A DNA stretch of 14,680 nucleotides from Bacteroidota bacterium (GTDB lineage: Bacteria > Bacteroidota > Bacteroidia > NS11-12g > UBA955): contig RGEC01000029.1 in assembly GCA_009918425.1 (NCBI GenBank), positions 1 through 14,680 on the forward strand. The letters run 5' to 3'. Below are positions 12,857 to 14,680 of the stretch, in pieces. Made by a program: the position numbers and the translations under genes. The stretch's first letter is position 1. Each line of letters begins with the position of its first letter. The notes beneath the pieces were generated by a model. That model was not told the origin of the DNA. It was given only the letters and a program-made list of their open reading frames with translations, and searched no databases.

Positions 12857-13618
12857 ATGAGAACCAAAATAATTGCAGGAAACTGGAAAATGAACAAGAC
12901 CCTTGAGGAAGGGCAAGCGTTGGTAACGGAAATTCGCGGAATAATTCGGGACGAACACAATGGAAAATCACAGGTAATCCTTTGTCCTCCATTTATATCG
13001 CTGGCTTCAGCCTCGAGGTTGCTGGAAGGCACAGGTATTGCACTGGGTGCGCAAAATTGTCATTTTGAAGATAGCGGCGCCTACACCGGAGAAATTAGCC
13101 CTTTAATGGTGAAAAGTACAGGTGCGCAGTATGTGATTTTAGGTCATAGTGAAAGACGTTTGTTTTTTGGTGAGACAAATGAGTTACTCTTCAAAAAAAC
13201 CAAAGCAGCCATCAGGCATGGTTTGAAAGTAATCTTCTGTGTTGGTGAAACTCTTAAGGAAAGAGAAGAGAAGATATTCTTTAAAGTGGTGGAAACGCAG
13301 CTGCAGGAAGGTCTTTTTGCACTCGATAGAAAAGAATTCTCTAACGTGGTAATAGCCTATGAACCTGTTTGGGCGATTGGTACTGGTTTAACGGCTACTC
13401 CTGAGCAGGCTTAGGAAATGCACAATTACATTCGAAAAGTTGTAGGAATGCATTACACCGAGGAAATTGCTGAGGATACTTCCATTTTATATGGTGGAAG
13501 CATGAAGCCTGATAACGCTGCTGGACTTATGTCTCAGACAGATATAGATGGTGGGCTCATTGGCGGTGCAGCACTGAAAGCGCGTGATTTTGCAGACATA
13601 ATAAAGGCTGTGGGATAA
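12857..13618 (+). pseudogene. tpiA: Triosephosphate isomerase gene interrupted by an in-frame TAG
   Basis: From ATG 12857 the frame encodes MRTKIIAGNWKMNKTLEEGQ with Lys11, LGHSERRLFFGE with catalytic His97, and IAYEPVWAIGTG with catalytic Glu169. It then stops after TPEQA with TAG at 13412-13414, 185 residues in. The very next codons in the same frame, GAA then ATG at 13418, continue as EMHNYIRKVVGM, with ILYGGSMKPDN and DGGLIGGAAL, the phosphate-binding loops, to TAA at 13618. Read through, the chain is 253 residues, normal for TIM. TIMs usually have Gln at the stop position (PEQAQE), so one C-to-T change from CAG explains it. No other damage is visible. It could be a sequencing error, a recent nonsense mutation, or a gene read by suppression or restart at 13418. 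The enzyme interconverts dihydroxyacetone phosphate and glyceraldehyde 3-phosphate. Confidence 0.9.
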
Positions 13619-13658
13619 TTCGCCCAATCATAATTGAATTTTCGGCACGGTTTTTCCT

Positions 13659-13666
13659 GTTCTTTG
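13659..13666 (+). promoter_or_regulatory. Possible -7 element of the last open frame
   Basis: GTTCTTTG keeps the TTTG half of the box but misses both bases of the TA half. It sits exactly eight bases before the ATG at 13675, the spacing seen at four other genes here. Position more than sequence supports it. Confidence 0.3.
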
Positions 13667-13674
13667 TATAACCA

Positions 13675-14680
13675 ATGAGCAGGATTTTTCGTTACATATT
13701 GCAAATGCGTGCCTTTTTACTCCTTTTCTTTTTAACCGTTCATATTGCCGGGGCCCAGATTTGGAGTTTTAGTCCTGAACCGGCAGTGTTTATCAAGGAG
13801 TTTGAAGCCCATATTCAATCTGCATCCAGCAAGGAACTGAATCAACGGTTTGCGATTTTTCGGGAAAGCTGGGAAATGGGAAAATTTAGCCCGGTACAGC
13901 AAAAGAATATCATGGCTATATGCAGCGATATGGTTTCAGAAGGTATGCCTGTTCAGCCTCATTTTGATTATCTGCTACAGTCAATTACAATCTACCTCGA
14001 GAAAAAAATGCCTGAGAAGGTACTGCTTCAGTGGCAGCAGGCTACCCGTAAACTCATAGGAACCGCAAGCACCGGCTATGTGGATTTTTTGAAAATGACC
14101 ACCGGCCTATTCAAAAATGGAACCCTGTTAGCTGACAATAATAAACGTTGGGCCATAGATTCCTGCGATTTTGATCTGATTTATGATAAAGGCGAGATAG
14201 TTGTTAAATTCCCGTCAACAACTTTAACATGTTACGGACCTGTTGATAAAATGCGCATCTATAATACAGCAGGCATTTTCATACCCGGCAAGAAGATGTG
14301 GCAAGGATTATCAGGTGAGGCGACCTTTGAAAGGGTGTTGCCCGAAGACAATGTGACGGTATCATGGAACAAATTTGCCATAAACCTCGAAGAGTCCGAT
14401 TATAAAATAGATTCGGCAACCCTTCAATATGAAGGATATTTCAGAGAAGGCGTAAAAGGCCGTTTTCAGGATAAAATAAGTTATTCTCCTGATTCTGTTG
14501 CGGTTAAAAAATCGCCCTGGCCACGCTTTTCAAGTTTTGCCAACAGTCTTCAGATTTTTGGTATTGTGGGTCCCAATGCGTCGCTTCGTGGCGGATTCAG
14601 TATGGTTGGCAGTGATATAAATACCCAAACGGCTAACGGTGAAGAAACAGTAATAAATATTCTATATAAAACCCAAAAAC
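13675..14680 (+). CDS. Probable large exported protein of unknown function, N-terminal part
   Basis: An open frame from ATG 13675 runs without a stop to the window end, giving at least 335 residues. It starts MSRIFRYILQMRAFLLLFFL and continues LTVHIAGAQ, a signal peptide with probable cleavage near IAGA. The second ATG at 13705 would give a tidier signal peptide (MRAFLLLFF). A GTTCTTTG box eight bases before 13675 weakly favours the first. The early mature part looks helical (VQQKNIMAICSDMVSEGMPV). From about residue 205 it becomes beta-rich, with GKKMWQGLSGEATFERVLPE and later SLRGGFSMVGSDI. I have a vague memory of such segments in very long Bacteroidota surface or periplasmic proteins, without an assigned function. 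It follows tpiA by 56 bases on the same strand. Confidence 0.75.
   Translation, partial: MSRIFRYILQMRAFLLLFFLTVHIAGAQIWSFSPEPAVFIKEFEAHIQSASSKELNQRFAIFRESWEMGKFSPVQQKNIMAICSDMVSEGMPVQPHFDYLLQSITIYLEKKMPEKVLLQWQQATRKLIGTASTGYVDFLKMTTGLFKNGTLLADNNKRWAIDSCDFDLIYDKGEIVVKFPSTTLTCYGPVDKMRIYNTAGIFIPGKKMWQGLSGEATFERVLPEDNVTVSWNKFAINLEESDYKIDSATLQYEGYFREGVKGRFQDKISYSPDSVAVKKSPWPRFSSFANSLQIFGIVGPNASLRGGFSMVGSDINTQTANGEETVINILYKTQK

Noticed and set aside
13412..13414. UAG reassigned to an amino acid in this organism
   Set aside because: No other complete gene in the window contains an in-frame TAG, CAG and CAA are used freely for Gln, and the M23 gene appears to end in TAG right after its tail. That gene does have a TAA four codons later, so one gene cannot exclude reassignment, but the overall pattern is standard.

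Overview
The window is about 14.7 kb of compact bacterial chromosome from a member of the Bacteroidota. The clade call rests on four things. There is a PorQ-type gene of the type IX secretion system. Start codons are often preceded by TAnnTTTG-like -7 promoter elements and rarely by Shine-Dalgarno sequences. The glycyl-tRNA synthetase is the single-chain type, and there is a DPM1-like mannosyltransferase. Overall base composition looks moderate, and I would not name a genus. Most of the content is housekeeping. I see no tRNA, rRNA, CRISPR array, prophage or recognisable defence island.

Layout. Positions 1-470 (minus) hold the 5' part of a CvfB-like S1-domain RNA-binding protein, divergent from dcd (566-1102, plus). 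A REP-associated Y1 transposase (1107-1670, minus) is packed against the dcd stop codon and carries a perfect 43-bp hairpin inside its own reading frame. A plus-strand pair follows, glycyl-tRNA synthetase (1781-3322) and pgk (3334-4527). After pgk come a degenerate 7-bp repeat, a probable terminator hairpin and a REP-like palindrome. The minus-strand group from 6949 down to 4724 is a DPM1-like glycosyltransferase, a CorA-type Mg2+ channel and a small exported protein of unknown function. Divergent from it, with only 33 bp between the start codons, is a GmhB-like HAD phosphatase (6983-7483). That gene converges on a minus-strand unit (9189 down to 7485) of ribF overlapping an M23 peptidase. Divergent from ribF is porQ-cmk (9293-11022), joined by a TTGA stop/start overlap. 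A secreted beta-helix protein (12734-11073, minus) is divergent from tpiA (12857-13618). tpiA is broken by a single in-frame TAG. The last gene (13675 to the window end) is the N-terminal part of a probably large exported protein.

How the genes relate. pgk and tpiA belong to glycolysis, dcd and cmk to pyrimidine nucleotide metabolism, ribF to flavin cofactors. GmhB, the DPM1-like enzyme, the M23 peptidase, PorQ, the beta-helix protein and the last open frame all act on or at the cell envelope. I see no single dedicated new pathway. The points most worth a second look are the amber codon in tpiA, the hairpin embedded in the transposase gene, the near-constant spacing between -7 boxes and start codons (predicting very short or absent 5' leaders), and the almost abutting divergent promoters between the DPM1-like gene and gmhB.
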